Source: DATFFO01 sp963744905 (GTDB taxonomy: Bacteria > Actinomycetota > Acidimicrobiia > Spongiisociales > ZC4RG35). From it: a stretch of DNA of 64,000 bases. Each line of letters begins with the position of its first letter. Within the stretch, counting starts at the first letter, position 1. The stretch is from positions 334,304-398,303 of the forward strand of contig CAVUUV010000007.1 of the NCBI GenBank assembly GCA_963744905.1, given 5' to 3'. A model generated the notes under the pieces. The model saw only the letters and a list, made by a program, of their open reading frames with translations, did no database searches and was not told where the DNA came from. A program made the translations under genes and the position numbers. Positions 41,300 through 50,523 of this stretch are shown piece after piece.

Positions 41300-42658
41300 A
41301 TGGTGTTGGCAGATCTGAACCTGCTCGCCGCCCGGAACCAGATGGCGCTCAGCCTCGGGTTCCACATCATCCTTGCTGCCCTGGGGATCGGCTTTCCGCT
41401 CATCACGCTGATCGCCCACTGGCGGGGGCTCCGCACCGGCGACTCCCATTACCTGGAGCTGGCCCGCCGCTGGTCGAAGACCATGGCGGTTCTGTTTGCC
41501 GTGGGTGCAGTCTCGGGAACCATCCTCAGCTTTGAGATGGGGATGCTCTGGCCCGGTCTGATGGGGCCCTACGGCGATGTAATCGGACTCCCCTTCACTC
41601 TCGAGGGCATCTCGTTCTTCCTCGAGGCGATCTTCATCGGCATCTACCTGTACGGCTGGAAGCGCCTGTCGGCCCGGCTCCATTTCCTCTCCCTGTTCCC
41701 GATCGTGGCGGCCGGGATTTCAGGAGCCTTCTTCATCCTGTCGGTGAATTCGTGGATGAATTCCCCGGCCGGTTTCGCTCTGATGGGCGGCGAAGTGGTG
41801 AACGTGGACCCGATACGGGCCATGTTGAATCCGGCCACGCTGGTGCAGTACTTGCACATGCTCCTGGCCGCTTACATGATGTCGGGTTTCCTGGTGGCCG
41901 GGGTGTACGCCTGGGGCTGGCTCAAGGGCCGGCGTGATCGCCACCATCGGCTCGGGTTCCTGATCCCCTTCATCGTGGCGGCCGTCGCCTCGCCGCTCCA
42001 GATCGTGGTGGGCGATACCGCGGCCCGTCGCCTGATCGAGGCCCAGCCGGCCAAGTTCGCCGCCATGGAGCTGATTCCCGAAGCCGGGACCCGTGTGCCG
42101 CTCACCGTGGGTGGCTTCCTCAAGGACGGGGAGGTCGTGGCCGGGATCGAGATCCCCGGTCTGGCCTCGGTCCTGGGTACCCGCAGTCTGGACGGGGCAC
42201 TGCCCGGGCTGGACCAGATACCGCCCGAAGAGGTGCCTCCGGTCAACATCGTCCATGTTGCTTTCCAGCTCATGGTCGCGATCGGATTCGGGTTGCTGGC
42301 CCTGTCCCTGTGGATGGCCATCGTTTGGTGGAGACGCAAACGCCTGCCCGAATCGGTGTGGTTCTGGCGGGGGACGTCGGTAGCCGGGTTGGGAGCCGTG
42401 GTGGCCATCGAATCCGGATGGATCACGACCGAGGTGGGTCGCCAGCCCTGGATCGTGTGGCAGCTGGTGCGGACCGCCGACGCGGTGACCGCGGCTCAGG
42501 GCGTCATCTGGAGTATGTCAGCCATCGCCGTCGTGTACCTGGTGCTGACCGGAGCCACACTGATTGCCTTGCGTCGCATCTCGGCCGGCTTCAGCCGTGG
42601 TGCTGAGGTGGCCACTCCGTACGGTCCACCCCCCGCGAGGGAGAAGGTCGAGGACTGA
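41300..42658 (+). CDS. cydA: Cytochrome bd oxidase subunit I (CIO-like)
   Basis: A 452-residue quinol oxidase subunit with nine helices. Heme ligands are visible: LGFHIILA (His about 22), QYLHMLLAAYM (His about 187) and AFQLMVAIGFG (Met about 325). GWITTEVGRQPWIVWQ is the conserved heme region. The Q-loop between them is short, as in the cyanide-insensitive CIO branch. It reduces oxygen to water with high affinity. Stop overlaps cydB start. Confidence 0.95.
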   Translation: MVLADLNLLAARNQMALSLGFHIILAALGIGFPLITLIAHWRGLRTGDSHYLELARRWSKTMAVLFAVGAVSGTILSFEMGMLWPGLMGPYGDVIGLPFTLEGISFFLEAIFIGIYLYGWKRLSARLHFLSLFPIVAAGISGAFFILSVNSWMNSPAGFALMGGEVVNVDPIRAMLNPATLVQYLHMLLAAYMMSGFLVAGVYAWGWLKGRRDRHHRLGFLIPFIVAAVASPLQIVVGDTAARRLIEAQPAKFAAMELIPEAGTRVPLTVGGFLKDGEVVAGIEIPGLASVLGTRSLDGALPGLDQIPPEEVPPVNIVHVAFQLMVAIGFGLLALSLWMAIVWWRRKRLPESVWFWRGTSVAGLGAVVAIESGWITTEVGRQPWIVWQLVRTADAVTAAQGVIWSMSAIAVVYLVLTGATLIALRRISAGFSRGAEVATPYGPPPAREKVED

Positions 42659-43716
42659 TGCTGGCCGATGCGATCGCCGCCATCATCTGGCTGGGCATCT
42701 CCTGCTACGCCATCTTCGGCGGGGCCGACTTCGGGGGCGGGGTGTGGGACCTGCTCGCCGGCGGGGCCGAGCGCGGTCGTCGACCTCGGGCCATGATCGA
42801 ACAGGCCATCGGACCGGTGTGGGAAGCAAACCACGTCTGGCTGATCTTCATCCTCGTCTACCTGTGGACGGCCTTTCCCGAACCGTTCGTCTCCATCGCC
42901 ACGACCTTGTGGATTCCGCTGACGCTGGCCGCGTTCGGGATCGTCTTCCGCGGCTCGGGGTTCGCCTTTCGCAAATGGGCGGACACGGTAGGGCGTCAGC
43001 GCTGGTACGGGGCCTGGTTCGCCGGGGCTTCGGTCATCACCCCGTTCTTCCTCGGCGCCGTGGTGGGAGCGGTGGCTTCGGGCCGGGTCCCGCTGGGTAA
43101 TGCCACCGGGGATCAGTGGCGATCCTGGCTCACGCCCACGTCGGTGCTGGGTGGTGTCCTGGCGGTGGTGGTGTGCGCCTACCTGGCAGCAGTCCTCCTA
43201 ACCCGGGAAGCAACCATGGACGCCGATCAGGAGATGGCCGAGTATTTCCGGGTCCGGGGCCTGGTGGCGGCGGTGGCAGCCGGGATGGTGGCTCTGGCCG
43301 GGGTGGGGGTCCTGGCCGCGGATGCAACTTCCCTGTTCGACGGCCTCACCTCGCCCCGTGGTCTGGTCCTCGTCGCTGCATCTGCCCTGGGTGGCCTGGC
43401 CTCGGTCTGGCTCTTGTGGACCCGTCGCTACCTCTTGGCACGTCCCGCCGCCGCCCTGGCCACCGTCGCCATCTTGTGGGGGTGGGGGGCGGCCCAGTAC
43501 CCGTGGGTGCTGGAGGACACGGCCAGCATCCGGGATTACGCCGCCTCCGATCCGGTGCTCTGGTCGATGGTGGGAGCGTTCGTGGCCGCCGGCGTGCTGG
43601 CCGTGCCGGCACTGGTCTGGCTCTACCGCCTCACTCAGACCCGCTCCCTGACGGACGGAGCCATCCGATCCGACTCGACCGAGGCCCTGATGGGGGCGTC
43701 GTCTCGGGGGGAATGA
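42658..43716 (+). CDS. cydB: Cytochrome bd oxidase subunit II
   Basis: A 352-residue membrane subunit with eight to nine helices. The N-terminus ISCYAIFGGADFGGGVWDLL and GPVWEANHVWLIFILVYLWTAFP are diagnostic for CydB. It scaffolds CydA and completes the oxidase. Start ATG overlaps the cydA stop by one base. No cydDC assembly transporter follows in the window. Confidence 0.95.
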   Translation: MLADAIAAIIWLGISCYAIFGGADFGGGVWDLLAGGAERGRRPRAMIEQAIGPVWEANHVWLIFILVYLWTAFPEPFVSIATTLWIPLTLAAFGIVFRGSGFAFRKWADTVGRQRWYGAWFAGASVITPFFLGAVVGAVASGRVPLGNATGDQWRSWLTPTSVLGGVLAVVVCAYLAAVLLTREATMDADQEMAEYFRVRGLVAAVAAGMVALAGVGVLAADATSLFDGLTSPRGLVLVAASALGGLASVWLLWTRRYLLARPAAALATVAILWGWGAAQYPWVLEDTASIRDYAASDPVLWSMVGAFVAAGVLAVPALVWLYRLTQTRSLTDGAIRSDSTEALMGASSRGE

Positions 43717-43788
43717 CGAGCCAGCACTCAACTCGGTCCGGCTCGGCGCCGATGCATTAACACACGATCGAATGACGCCAGGAGCGCC

Positions 43789-44814
43789 ATGAAACACAAG
43801 ACCCGTATAGTCGCCCTGGCCTGCGTGGCCCTGGTGGCTGGCGCCTGCGGCGGCGCCGCTCGATCCGAGACCACCACTTCCGTCCCGTCGGGAGGCGTGG
43901 CTTCCTCGACCACCGTCGCCACCACATCGAGCTCCACTACCAGTGTGACGACGTCGACCACCACCACCTCGACCACTTCGACCACGCTTCCGGCGGACAC
44001 CGCCCCGCCCACCGCCAGCGGGGACCTGGCCGTGGTGCAGGCCGCCATGGAGACCAGCGCCGGCTCGGTCCCCTCCCGAACGGAAGGGGTCATGAAGATC
44101 GCGGGGATTGCCGGCGATCAGGGACTGGGTGATATCGAGATGACCTTCTCGGTGACCACAGACCCTATCTCCGGCGACACGGCCATGACGATGGATCTCT
44201 CTTCGATGGGTGCCGCCATGGGCGAGGACGCTCCTCCCGAGCTGGCCGATCTGTTCGGGAAGCTCGAGATCCGCCAAATCGGTGACACGGTGTATCTCTC
44301 CTTCCCGTTCTTCACCGCCTTCCTGGGCGCTGAGACCGACTGGATCTCGATGCCGGCTGATGAGGAGTCTTCGGTGACGGGCGACATGGGAACCGGCGCC
44401 ACTCCCTCCGACCCCACCTCCTTCCTGGAGTCGCTGTCCAAGGCAGGCGGTGAAGTCGAGGATCTGGGAGTCGAAGACGTGCACGGGTTCAGCACCCATC
44501 ACTATCGGGTGACGGTGGACCAGGACTGGCGCAACCAGCTCTCGGCCGAGGAGCTGTCGGCACTGGAGAGCCAGGGTCCTTTGCCCACCGGCTCGTTCCC
44601 CCTCGATGTGTGGGTGGACGGCGACGGATTGGTCCATCGCATGTCGATCGAGATGGATGGCAACTCTGTGGCCACATCGCCTGATGAGCAATTCGACTCG
44701 CTCACCATGACCTTCGATTTCTACGACTTCGGAAAGGAAGTCACCATCGAGCCACCTCCGGCCGACCAGGTGACAGATGTGACCGACCTTTCAGGTCCGT
44801 TCGGCGACTTCTGA
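43789..44814 (+). CDS. Secreted lipoprotein, LppX/LolA-like
   Basis: A 341-residue lipoprotein. The signal peptide ends in a lipobox LVAGAC (Cys about 19), followed by a Ser/Thr tract of about 50 residues, likely a flexible and possibly glycosylated tether. The rest is a beta-rich domain resembling LppX/LprG or other LolA-like lipid binders (YLSFPFFTAFLG, HHYRVTVDQDW, LPLDVWVDGDGLVHRM type segments). Role is inferred by fold only. AGGAG precedes the ATG. It overlaps the convergent hutI end by 24 bases. Confidence 0.75.
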   Translation: MKHKTRIVALACVALVAGACGGAARSETTTSVPSGGVASSTTVATTSSSTTSVTTSTTTTSTTSTTLPADTAPPTASGDLAVVQAAMETSAGSVPSRTEGVMKIAGIAGDQGLGDIEMTFSVTTDPISGDTAMTMDLSSMGAAMGEDAPPELADLFGKLEIRQIGDTVYLSFPFFTAFLGAETDWISMPADEESSVTGDMGTGATPSDPTSFLESLSKAGGEVEDLGVEDVHGFSTHHYRVTVDQDWRNQLSAEELSALESQGPLPTGSFPLDVWVDGDGLVHRMSIEMDGNSVATSPDEQFDSLTMTFDFYDFGKEVTIEPPPADQVTDVTDLSGPFGDF

Positions 44815-46027
44815 CAATCTCCGGTCGGCCTGGCCCGCTGCCACAACCGAGGCAATGAGGTCGGAGGCGGGCCGATAGGCGAGATGACGATACGAGGGTG
44901 CCTCCAGCACCACGAGATCGGCCTGCTGCCCCTCTGCCAGGGTGCCCCGGTCGGTCAGGCCCAACGACACGGCTCCACCCCTGGTCGCGGCCCACAGGGC
45001 CTGTTCGGGCGAGAGCCCCATCTGCACCACGCCGAGAGAGATGACGAAGGGCATCGACTCGATGAACGACGTCCCCGGGTTGCAGTCGGTGGCCAGTGCC
45101 ACGGTGACGCCGGACGACCACAGCATCGGCCCAGGCGCCTGGGCCTGGCGAAGCTGGAAGGAGGCGCCCGGCACCAGAACGGCCGCGGTCCCGGCCCCGG
45201 CCAGGAGTTCCGCGTCGGCGGGGGTGGCATGGTCCAGATGATCGGCGGAGGCGGCGCCCAACTCGGCCGCCAGGGCCGCCCCACCCGTGTGGCCGAGCTG
45301 CTCGGCGTGGACCCGGGCGGGTAGCCCGGAGTTCTGGCCGGCGGACAGGATCCTGCGTGCCTGGTCGACGTCGAAGGCGCCCTCCTCGACGAACACGTCA
45401 CAGAAGTCGGCCAGGGGGCTGCAGGCGGGCAGCATCTCCTCGATCAGGTAGTCGACATAGCCATCCCGATCCTCCCGGTATTCGGGCGGAATCGCATGAG
45501 CACCGAGAAAGGTACGGCGAATCGTGAGTGGCAAACCCTCGCCTGCCTCTGCAGCCACCTGGAGGAGGCGCAGCTCCGTGGACTTGTCGAGCCCATAGCC
45601 GGACTTGACCTCGATGGTCGTCGTGCCGGTGGCGAGCATGCGCTGAAGGCGCCTTCGCGCGCCGCCCATCAGAGCGTCCCGGGTCGCCTCACGGGTGGCC
45701 GCAACGGTGGCCAGGATCCCGCCCCCGGTGGCGGCGATCGACTGATACGACTCGCCGTCCATCCGGCGGGCGAACTCGGCTGAGCGGTCGCCGGCGAAAA
45801 GCCAGATGGGTATGGGCATCGACGAACCCGGGACAGACTGCCCGGCCCGCAACGTCGATAGTGCGCGCCCCCCGCCAGCGGTCGGGCAAATCGCCGGCGG
45901 GCCCCGCCCAGCGGATCTCCGAGCCCTCTATCACCACAGCCCCGTCCTCGACCAGGCCGAGAATGCCCCCGTGAGGGTCGTCGTTGGTCACCAGCTCACC
46001 GATCCCGGTGAGCAGCCATGGTTCCAT
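44791..46027 (-). pseudogene. hutI: Imidazolonepropionase, frameshifted
   Basis: HutI opens imidazolone-propionate in histidine breakdown. The first about 75 residues (MEPWLLTGIGELVTND through VCPGFVDAHTHLAF, with the metal-binding HxH) are in one frame; the remainder, starting FAGDRSAEFARRMDG and including KSGYGLDK and VALATDCNPG, is in another. Removing one T from the TTTT run (AAAA at 45797-45800 on the plus strand) joins them into 411 residues, the normal length, with all else intact. This is a recent single-base mutation or a sequencing error. The ATG overlaps the hutH stop (TGATG). Confidence 0.85.
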
Positions 46028-47538
46028 CAGGCGAACTCGTCCAGTCCGCCCGAGGAGATCAGCCGGGCGACCGCCTCCAGGTCGATGCCGATCGGTCGGT
46101 CGGCGGTGAGTGGAGCGACTCGTGATCGAATCGCCTCGACGATCACCTCCGTGGTGGGCGCGGGGCGAAGTGGGGCCCGGGCAGCAATGCCCTCGGCGGC
46201 GCACACCAGCTCCACCGCCAGCACCCGGGTGGTGTTGTCGATCACCTCACCCAGCTTGCGGGCGGCCCCCCACCCCATCGAGACGTGGTCTTCCTGTGAG
46301 CCGGAGGTGGGGATCGATTCCACCGACGCTGGGTGGGACAGGACCCGGTTCTCGGCCACCAAGGCGGCGGCGGTGTACTGGGCCAGCATGTAGCCGGAGT
46401 GGAGGCCGGGGCGGGGGGATAGGAACGGGGGGAGCCCGGCCGAGCGCTCCGGGTCGAGCAGCCGGTCGGTGCGGCGTTCGGAGATCGATCCCAGCTCGGT
46501 CACCGCCACGGTGAGGAAGTCGGCGGCAAACGCCAGCGGCTGGCCGTGGAAGTTGCCCCCCGAGATGACCTCGTTCGACTCGGCCAGGACAATGGGGTTG
46601 TCGACCACAGAGCCGAGCTCTATCTCCACCACCCGGCGGGCATGGTCGAGAGTGTCCACCACCGCCCCGTGGACCTGTGGTGCGCAGCGGAGGGAGTAGG
46701 CGTCCTGAACCGCATGGGAGAAGTCGTCGGCGTGGCTGGCCCCGATTTCCGACCCGGCCAGGAGGTGGGCAATGCGGGCGGCGGAAGCCACCTGGCCGGG
46801 ATGGGGCCGGAGGGCGTGGATGTCGGCCCGAAAGGGCCGGGCCGAGCCCATCAGCGCCTCGATGGTGAGGGCCACCGCCATGTCGGCGACGGCCGCCAGC
46901 CGGGCAGTCCGATCGATGGCCAAACAGAGCATGGCCGTCATGCCCTCGGTTCCGTTGAGGAGGCTGAGGCCTTCCTTGGCTTCCAGGGTTAGAGGCTCGA
47001 GCCCTTCTTCGGCCAGAGCCGAAGCGGCGTCGGTTTCGATGCCACCCCTGCGAACCCGGCCCTCTCCGATCAGGGGAAGGGCGAGATGGGCGAAGGGAGC
47101 CAGGTCACCGGAGGCTCCCACCGATCCATAACGGGGGACCACGGGGAGGACGTTTCGATCCAACAGCTCCAGCAGCCGCTCCACAACCACCGGTCGAACT
47201 CCAGAGTGACCCTGGGCCAGAGTGCGTGCCCTGAGCAGCAGCATGGCCCGGACCACCTCGTCGGGGATCGGATCTCCGACGCCGGCGGCGTGGCTGCGAA
47301 GCAGGTTGACCTGCAGCGCCCGAGCCTCTGAGGGATCGATGCGAGTGGAGGCGAAGGCGCCGAATCCGGTGGTGATCCCATAGACGGTCTGGTCGCCGGC
47401 GACGACACCCGCCACCAGGTCCCGGGCCGGGCCCATCGTCCGGGCCAGGTCGGGCCCGGGACGTGCCCTGGCCTTTCCCAGAGCCACCTCCACCACCGCC
47501 TCGACTCCGAGGGCCCTCCCATCCACGATCACTTCCAT
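46027..47538 (-). CDS. hutH: Histidine ammonia-lyase
   Basis: A 503-residue enzyme that converts histidine to urocanate. The MIO cofactor-forming triad is in GSVGASGDLAPFAHLAL (about residue 143), and the catalytic YGITTGFGAFA (Tyr about 53) is present. Ends with SSGGLDEF. I take ATG 47538, which has a -10 box eight bases upstream; a GTG six codons earlier is the alternative. First gene of a hutH-hutI operon; hutU is not in the window. Confidence 0.95.
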   Translation of the reverse strand: MEVIVDGRALGVEAVVEVALGKARARPGPDLARTMGPARDLVAGVVAGDQTVYGITTGFGAFASTRIDPSEARALQVNLLRSHAAGVGDPIPDEVVRAMLLLRARTLAQGHSGVRPVVVERLLELLDRNVLPVVPRYGSVGASGDLAPFAHLALPLIGEGRVRRGGIETDAASALAEEGLEPLTLEAKEGLSLLNGTEGMTAMLCLAIDRTARLAAVADMAVALTIEALMGSARPFRADIHALRPHPGQVASAARIAHLLAGSEIGASHADDFSHAVQDAYSLRCAPQVHGAVVDTLDHARRVVEIELGSVVDNPIVLAESNEVISGGNFHGQPLAFAADFLTVAVTELGSISERRTDRLLDPERSAGLPPFLSPRPGLHSGYMLAQYTAAALVAENRVLSHPASVESIPTSGSQEDHVSMGWGAARKLGEVIDNTTRVLAVELVCAAEGIAARAPLRPAPTTEVIVEAIRSRVAPLTADRPIGIDLEAVARLISSGGLDEFA

Positions 47539-47546
47539 GCCCGCCC

Positions 47547-47552
47547 ATTGTG
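47547..47552 (-). promoter_or_regulatory. -10 box (CACAAT), hutH promoter
   Basis: On the minus strand CACAAT ends eight bases before the hutH ATG, matching the leaderless spacing used elsewhere. Confidence 0.35.
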
Positions 47553-47583
47553 GCACCGACGAGGCGGGTGGCTGGGCTGTGTC

Positions 47584-47624
47584 TGTGAACGGAAACTGCG
47601 CCGCCGGCGCAGTTTCCGTTCACA
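47584..47624. repeat. Perfect hairpin repeat between hutH and the thioesterase gene
   Basis: TGTGAACGGAAACTGCGCC (47584-47602) and its exact reverse complement (47606-47624) flank a GCC loop. The outer 12 bases on each side, GTCTGTGAACGG and CCGTTCACAAAG, are shared with the hairpin at 9742-9782, while the inner stems differ. Here it sits between divergent promoters, so it is not a simple terminator. Confidence 0.65.
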
Positions 47625-47633
47625 AAGGGCGGT

Positions 47634-47639
47634 TACCGT
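47634..47639 (+). promoter_or_regulatory. -10 box (TACCGT), thioesterase promoter
   Basis: TACCGT ends nine bases before ATG 47649. It lies ten bases after the hairpin repeat, so the hairpin occupies the -35 zone. Confidence 0.45.
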
Positions 47640-47648
47640 GGCCTCGTC

Positions 47649-48059
47649 ATGGACTGGCCGGTCACCTACACGCGCAAGATCAGGTATTCGGACACCGACG
47701 CCCAGGGGATCGTGTTCAATGCCAACTACGCCCGCTACTTCGACGACGCGCTCACCGACCTCTTCGATCTGGTCGGGTATCCCTGGGGAGAGGTGGAGAT
47801 TGTGATGCGACGGACGGAGATCGACTTTCACTCCACGGCCCGCCTCGGCGACGTCCTGGTCACCGGAGCCCGGGTGGAGCGGATCGGAACGACATCCCTG
47901 ACCATGCAGCTCGCCACCTGGGACGAGGCCAGCAGGCGGACGGTGGCCGAGGCCCGACAGGTCCAGGTCGTGGTCTCGGGTGATGACTTCCGCCCGATCC
48001 CCGTCCCCGCCGAGCTGGTGGCAGCCATCGAGGCCGTGCAGGGGGCGGTGGAGAGGTGA
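47649..48059 (+). CDS. Acyl-CoA thioesterase (4HBT/YbgC type)
   Basis: A 136-residue hot-dog-fold thioesterase. IRYSDTDAQGIVFNANYARYFDDA has the catalytic Asp and the family pattern DxxGxVxxxxY. It hydrolyses acyl-CoA or 4-hydroxybenzoyl-CoA-like thioesters. It overlaps the HAD gene by four bases (GTGA), the first pair in a three-gene run. Confidence 0.87.
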   Translation: MDWPVTYTRKIRYSDTDAQGIVFNANYARYFDDALTDLFDLVGYPWGEVEIVMRRTEIDFHSTARLGDVLVTGARVERIGTTSLTMQLATWDEASRRTVAEARQVQVVVSGDDFRPIPVPAELVAAIEAVQGAVER

Positions 48060-48742
48060 GATACGAGCTGTTGGCCTTCGACGTCAACGAGACCTTGCTT
48101 GATGTGTCGGTCATGTCCCCGACTCTCGAGGCCGCCGTCGGGCCCAGCATCGGTCTGGGTGAGTGGTTTGCTCGCCTGCTGCACAGATCCGTCGTTGCCA
48201 ACCACATCGGCCGTTACCAACCCTTCGGCGAGTTGGGGGCGGAGGTCCTGGTGTGGATGGCTGCTCGCCGGGGGATGATGCTTACCCCGGAGGAAGCCCG
48301 TGAGGTGGTCGGCGAGATGACCCGGCTTCCCCCGCATCCCGACGTGGAAGCAGGTCTAGGGCTCCTCGCCTCGGAGGGACGGAGAATGATCGCCCTCACC
48401 AACGGGTCCAGCGAAGCGGTGGCCGCCCAGCTGCGGAACTCCGGGCTGGACCGCTTCTTCGAGCGCTGGATCTCGGTCGACGCCATCGGCCGCTTCAAGC
48501 CGGCTCCCGAGGTGTATCTTCACGCGGCGGCCGTGTGTGGAGTGGACATAGACCGGATGGTGCTGGTGGCAGCCCACGACTGGGACGTGGCCGGAGCCCA
48601 GTCGGTCGGTGCTGCGGGTTGTTTCGTACGACGCCAGCCCTGGGGCATCGCCTCAGTCACGCCCACCATCTCGGTCCCCGACCTGGCCGGTCTGTCCGAA
48701 GCATTGGCGGCGGGGGAATCCCGTCACACACGGGAAGGTTGA
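48056..48742 (+). CDS. Haloacid dehalogenase type II family hydrolase
   Basis: A 228-residue HAD hydrolase. Motif I AFDVNETLLD (nucleophile Asp about 9), motif II ALTNGSSEA, motif III lysine in GRFKPAPEVYLHAA, and motif IV VAAHDWDVAGAQSVG are all intact; the pattern FDVNETLLD and KPAPEVY are typical of type II 2-haloacid dehalogenases. Substrate may be a haloacid or a phosphate ester. GTG start in the thioesterase stop. Confidence 0.85.
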   Translation: MRYELLAFDVNETLLDVSVMSPTLEAAVGPSIGLGEWFARLLHRSVVANHIGRYQPFGELGAEVLVWMAARRGMMLTPEEAREVVGEMTRLPPHPDVEAGLGLLASEGRRMIALTNGSSEAVAAQLRNSGLDRFFERWISVDAIGRFKPAPEVYLHAAAVCGVDIDRMVLVAAHDWDVAGAQSVGAAGCFVRRQPWGIASVTPTISVPDLAGLSEALAAGESRHTREG

Positions 48743-48749
48743 ACCCAGC

Positions 48750-49151
48750 ATGGATCCTCTCACCCGAATCCTGGCCGACACGTCGGCCACCATCGCCGTG
48801 GTCGGGGCCACCGACAACCGGGAGAAGTACGGGTCGGTGATCTACCGGGACCTGAAGCGGAAGGGGTACAGGGTGCTGGCAGTGAACCCGGGCCGGGACA
48901 CCGTCGACGGAGACCCCGCCTACGCCACCGTCGCGGACCTGCCGGTAGAACCCGACATCATCGACCTGGTCGTTCCCTCCTCCGAGGGAGTCAAGGTGGT
49001 GCGTCAGGCCCTGGACATCGGCTACGACCGCATTTGGGTGCAGCCCGGGGCCGAAAGCCCCGAGCTGCTCACCATCCTCCAGGAGGAAGGGGCCGAGTAC
49101 CTGGCCGACGCCTGCATCATGGTCCGCTCCCGGGTGGCCCTGGCAGACTGA
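48750..49151 (+). CDS. CoA-binding protein (YccU type)
   Basis: A 133-residue Rossmann-fold CoA-binding domain: IAVVGATDNREKYGSVIYRDLKRKGY is the nucleotide-binding start, PDIIDLVVPSSEGVKVV and IWVQPGAESPELL follow. Such single-domain proteins resemble the SucD CoA-binding domain. It lies seven bases after the HAD gene. The following gap (49152-49268) holds GC-rich inverted segments likely to end transcription. Confidence 0.88.
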   Translation: MDPLTRILADTSATIAVVGATDNREKYGSVIYRDLKRKGYRVLAVNPGRDTVDGDPAYATVADLPVEPDIIDLVVPSSEGVKVVRQALDIGYDRIWVQPGAESPELLTILQEEGAEYLADACIMVRSRVALAD

Positions 49152-49268
49152 ACCCGCCCGGAACGCGTGTCCCGGATCCCCCGGCCTCTTCGTCTCTTCC
49201 CCCGACGGGGGGAGTACCGCCCGTAGGGCGGGGAGGGGGGATCTTGCACGCGTCTTGCGTTCGCGGGG

Positions 49269-50387
49269 TTACCAGCCCAGGCGGCCTCGGCGAGCTTCGC
49301 GGGCGATGATGTTGCGCTGGATCTCCGAGGTCCCTTCGTAGATGCGGGGTGCCCGGACGTCGCGGTAGAGGTGGGAGAGGGGGTGGGAGTTCTCCAGGGC
49401 CCGGGCACCCAGGATCTGGATTGCCCCGTCCACAACTTCCTGAGCCGTCTCCGTGGCGGTGAGCTTGGCCATGGCGGCCAGTCCGGTCAGAGCCTGTCGG
49501 TCGCCCCGGTCGTAGGCGGAGGCGGCCTCGTATACGAGCAGCCGGGCGGCGGCCGTCTTGGTGGCCATGTCGGCGATGCGATGGGACACGGCCTGGAATT
49601 CGAAGATGGCCCGCCCGAAGGCTTGGCGCTGATCGGCGTGCTGGCGTGCGATCTTGAGGGCCGCTTCAGCCATGCCCACGGCAAACGCGCCCACCGAGGG
49701 CCGGAACAGGTCGAGAGTGGCCATGGCCACCGAGAAGCCGCCGTTCTCTTCCCCCAGCAGGTGGTCGCCGGGCACGGCTACGCCGTCGAGCTCCAGGTTT
49801 CCCATCGGATGGGGCGAGAGCATGTCGAGTGTCGAACCGGTCAGGCCCGGGCTGTCACCGGGCACGACGAAAGCCGACACCCCCCGGGAGCCGGCACCCG
49901 GTGTGGTGCGAGCGAATATCACATAAACGTCGGCATCGGGGGCGTTGGAGATCCACGCTTTGCGTCCGCTCAATCGCCAGCCCTGACCATCGGGCTCGGC
50001 ACTCAGCTCCAGAGCAGCGGCATCTGAGCCGGCTTCGGGCTCGGTCAGAGCGAAGGCAGGCACGGCCTCGCCCGTGACGACACGGCGGATCCAGGTGTCC
50101 GACACTTCGGGCCGTCCGGACTGGTAGATGGGATAGGAGCCCAGACCCTGGAGGGCGAAGGCGGTTTCGGCTTCGGTGTTGGTGCGGGCCAGGCCCTGGC
50201 GGATGAGGCACAGGTCGGTGGCCGACAGCCCCTCGGGTGGATAGAGGCGGTGCAACAGTCCCGACTCGCCCAGAGCGAGGACCAGAGAGCGATTGATGCC
50301 CGAACCGGCACGGGGGGGCCCGGCCAGCTCGGCTCCGGTCTTCTCGGCCTGGGAGAGGAGGGCGGTCTGGTCGGGGGAGAGGCTCAT
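49269..50387 (-). CDS. Acyl-CoA dehydrogenase
   Basis: A 372-residue FAD enzyme. AFALTEPEAGSDAAAL is the signature 1 region (about residue 110-125), WISNAPDADVYVIFART the FAD-binding strand, and IYEGTSEIQRNIIAREA the C-terminal signature. The residue aligned to the catalytic Glu is in RIYEGTSE. Chain-length specificity is not clear. I take ATG 50387, which follows GAGGGAGA; an upstream ATG at 50417 would add ten residues. Confidence 0.9.
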   Translation of the reverse strand: MSLSPDQTALLSQAEKTGAELAGPPRAGSGINRSLVLALGESGLLHRLYPPEGLSATDLCLIRQGLARTNTEAETAFALQGLGSYPIYQSGRPEVSDTWIRRVVTGEAVPAFALTEPEAGSDAAALELSAEPDGQGWRLSGRKAWISNAPDADVYVIFARTTPGAGSRGVSAFVVPGDSPGLTGSTLDMLSPHPMGNLELDGVAVPGDHLLGEENGGFSVAMATLDLFRPSVGAFAVGMAEAALKIARQHADQRQAFGRAIFEFQAVSHRIADMATKTAAARLLVYEAASAYDRGDRQALTGLAAMAKLTATETAQEVVDGAIQILGARALENSHPLSHLYRDVRAPRIYEGTSEIQRNIIAREARRGRLGW

Positions 50388-50509
50388 CCCGTCTCCCTCA
50401 CCTCTCGTTCCCATCACCGAGCCCCCGGGATCGCTGCATCGTGACCACCATCAGGCCAAGCTACCAGGGGAGGGCCGGCGACCTGACTCCGACCTCCTCC
50501 GCGCCCCAC

Positions 50510-50515
50510 TAGGTT
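50510..50515 (+). promoter_or_regulatory. -10 box (TAGGTT), leaderless SDR operon promoter
   Basis: TAGGTT ends eight bases before the SDR ATG and would drive the four-gene operon that follows. Confidence 0.45.
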
Positions 50516-50523
50516 TGCGGCTC

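Noticed and set aside
45797..45800. Programmed frameshifting in hutI
   Set aside because: No known programmed frameshift exists in this family, and I see no stimulatory structure; a point insertion or sequencing error is simpler.
47584..47624. The perfect hairpin as a plain rho-independent terminator
   Set aside because: It lies between divergent genes and has no T run, so it has no transcript to end in either direction unless upstream read-through occurs.
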